From the NCBI GenBank assembly GCA_963711215.1, contig CAVQDH010000009.1, positions 31,221 to 95,220 on the forward strand: 64,000 nt of DNA. Reading direction: 5' to 3'. The translations under genes were made by a program, and so were the position numbers. Shown one piece after another: positions 63,035-64,000 of this stretch. This DNA comes from WHUA01 sp963711215. Its GTDB lineage: Bacteria > Pseudomonadota > Alphaproteobacteria > UBA8366. The notes under the pieces were generated by a model. It ran no database searches and had not been told where the DNA came from. It worked only from the letters and a program-made list of their open reading frames with translations. The stretch's first letter is position 1; every line of letters begins with the position of its first letter.

Positions 63035-63226
63035 ATGGATGAAATCGAAGTCTACCGCTCGGCCAAGCTGGTCATCGATCAGTATGGCGCCGACGCCCCG
63101 CTGCACGCGGCGAAGCAAGTCAGCGCAAAGCGAGACTGGGGTGATCTTGAAGGCGCTGCGGCGTGGAAGCGGATTGTATGGGCAATAGCGGATTTACGGG
63201 CGGTCAAGGGGCGGACAAAGCACTAG
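63035..63226 (+). CDS. Small hypothetical protein, possibly DUF6961-like
   Basis: A 63-residue protein (MDEIEVYRSAKLVIDQYGAD to IADLRAVKGRTKH) with an amphipathic helical pattern. The 'YxxAKxVIxxYGxxAPxxAAxxxxxxxxxGDxxGAAxWKRI' layout resembles a family of short alphaproteobacterial proteins, possibly DUF6961, but this is from memory only. No ribosome-binding site stands out. It closes the gap behind the sulfide operon. Confidence 0.6.
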   Translation: MDEIEVYRSAKLVIDQYGADAPLHAAKQVSAKRDWGDLEGAAAWKRIVWAIADLRAVKGRTKH

Positions 63227-63294
63227 GTGAGCCGACCCCAGGTCCGGCGTCGGACGGCCAGGAGCGCGAGGCAGGAAGCCGTTGCTGATTTAGC

Positions 63295-63540
63295 TCAGTA
63301 AGACTTGCCGACGTGCTTGTTGATTTGATCTAAAATCAATTCGTAGTCGCGGAAATTATATCGTTTCTTGGCTTTTTCGGCGAATAAAACCGCCTGGATC
63401 GTGGTCAGCCGCTCATTGTGCGGAAGCGAGAGCCATTCATGCACGATGACGGCCAATCTATCTTTCTTTTTCACGTATACACACTGTTGCGCAGATCTGC
63501 AGTGGTTGAGTGAACCCATAAAGCGCTTCAATCTGTTCAA
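63295..63540 (-). CDS. Hypothetical protein in an AT-rich segment
   Basis: An 81-codon frame (MNRLKRFMGSLNHCRSAQQC to DQINKHVGKSY) rich in Lys, Asn and Tyr and with A/T-ending codons, unlike the GC-rich genes to its left. There is no family I recognise. The composition suggests recent acquisition. Confidence 0.5.
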   Translation of the reverse strand: MNRLKRFMGSLNHCRSAQQCVYVKKKDRLAVIVHEWLSLPHNERLTTIQAVLFAEKAKKRYNFRDYELILDQINKHVGKSY

Positions 63541-63745
63541 TGTCCAATGGGCATCCCGGCGCCCACTTTCCGGATGCTCCCAAGGAATGCAAAGGGCGGT
63601 CGCTCACGCCTGCTCGGCGCAGCCTGGGTCAGTGCGAGCCGCCGAGCGCCAAGTGATCTCGGAGAAGATGCGCGGGTAGGTGGGTAGCGCGATAGCAATT
63701 ATGCACCATTGCTAGCGCACCCCGAATAACGCACCGTAGGTGCCA

Positions 63746-63997
63746 ATGAAATCCCATATATTCCAGGCGATATTGATAGCCGGCACCGTGATCGTGTTGG
63801 CGGCGATTTTCCAAAACATGTTGAGAACACCGCAACATAAGCTCCAACGAAGCACCGTATCTCGACCAACGGCGGAAAATAAAGATATCAAAGAGCTTTG
63901 CGCCGATATCTGGTCCGGCAAGCGGGCGCCATATCTGTCGTTCGAATTGTGGTGCGCTGATATCAAGCCGCTAGAGCACGAGACGCCTCAGCGTTGA
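63746..63997 (+). CDS. Short membrane-anchored hypothetical protein
   Basis: An 83-residue frame starting MKSHIFQAILIAGTVIVLAA, which is a clear transmembrane or signal-anchor helix, followed by a polar part (ENKDIKELCADIWSGKRAPY). The start ATG 63746 has TAGGTG upstream. An overlapping minus-strand frame (63712-63966) is a less likely alternative. AT-rich like its neighbour; function unknown. The 63541-63745 gap holds nothing recognisable. Confidence 0.5.
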   Translation: MKSHIFQAILIAGTVIVLAAIFQNMLRTPQHKLQRSTVSRPTAENKDIKELCADIWSGKRAPYLSFELWCADIKPLEHETPQR

Positions 63998-64000
63998 GGT

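Noticed and set aside
63283..63310. tRNA-like start (TTTAGCTCAGTAAG)
   Set aside because: No anticodon arm, T-arm or acceptor pairing follows, so it is not a tRNA gene; kept only as a possible fragment.
1..64000. CRISPR arrays, insertion sequences, prophage or rRNA genes
   Set aside because: No regularly spaced repeats, transposase-like or phage proteins, or rRNA-like stretches were seen on either strand.

Overview
The window looks like a chromosomal stretch of a high-GC alphaproteobacterium. The clues are family-level: coxMSL-type molybdenum hydroxylase genes, a TRAP solute-binding protein, CydP and CydX, a BigR/SqrR-type ArsR regulator, an alphaproteobacterial-style sulfide:quinone oxidoreductase, and many TauD/TfdA, LLM, Lin0512, RraA and CoA-ester enzymes. 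No rRNA, tRNA, CRISPR array, transposase or phage gene was found, so the genus cannot be named. The last ~700 bases are visibly AT-richer and hold only short unrecognised genes.

Layout. 0-2.6 kb: FAD, 2Fe-2S and molybdopterin subunits of a xanthine dehydrogenase-family enzyme, cut off by the window start. 2.9-21.7 kb: catabolic and accessory genes (methyltransferase, LysR, haloacid-dehalogenase-like HAD, two TfdA-like dioxygenases, aminotransferase/cupin/acyl-CoA dehydrogenase unit, a peptidoglycan-binding protein, a divergent ABC exporter fused to a cyclic-nucleotide domain, LLM oxidoreductase, tandem Lin0512 proteins with an RraA-like aldolase, GMC oxidoreductase facing a TRAP binding protein, MarC). 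21.7-27.3 kb: a third TauD-like gene, then a compact redox operon: NirB-like FAD/BFD protein fused to a membrane cytochrome b, an 11-haem cytochrome c, a DUF3365 monohaem lipoprotein and a single-domain globin. 27.6-28.4 kb: a yybP-ykoY (Mn2+) riboswitch in front of a GDT1/MntX-like manganese exporter. 28.5-38.8 kb: a beta-propeller protein, MaoC plus CitE-like CoA enzymes, a complete dipeptide-type ABC importer, and a LysR gene paired with a CmcJ/NvfI-like oxidase. 38.8-52.6 kb: a TetR-controlled RND pump, alpha/beta hydrolase, lactonase, GFA protein, two MFS carriers, MsrQ, an HpcH aldolase and an NAD-dependent epimerase. 52.8-62.9 kb: a coherent sulfide/persulfide response island.

Two regions stand out. 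The first is the 22.8-27.3 kb operon, which reads as a complete route for moving electrons from NAD(P)H through FAD, a [2Fe-2S] centre and transmembrane haem b to an 11-haem periplasmic cytochrome. The second is the sulfide island: an ArsR regulator with the two SqrR/BigR sensor cysteines at the same 66-residue spacing sits between a leftward operon (regulator, RND adaptor, RND permease, CydP, CydA, CydB, CydX) and a rightward operon (SQR with C127/C159/C353, zinc thioredoxin TrxC, DUF2892). AT-rich inverted repeats lie in the gap. The logic would be: oxidise sulfide, handle persulfide, and respire through a sulfide-tolerant bd oxidase.

A caution for every reader: about 15 genes carry one or more single-base frameshifts with conserved sequence intact on both sides. 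Most are extra bases, and several lie in short homopolymers. They are much more likely to be sequencing or assembly errors than mass gene decay. These genes are annotated here at full length with the break point noted.
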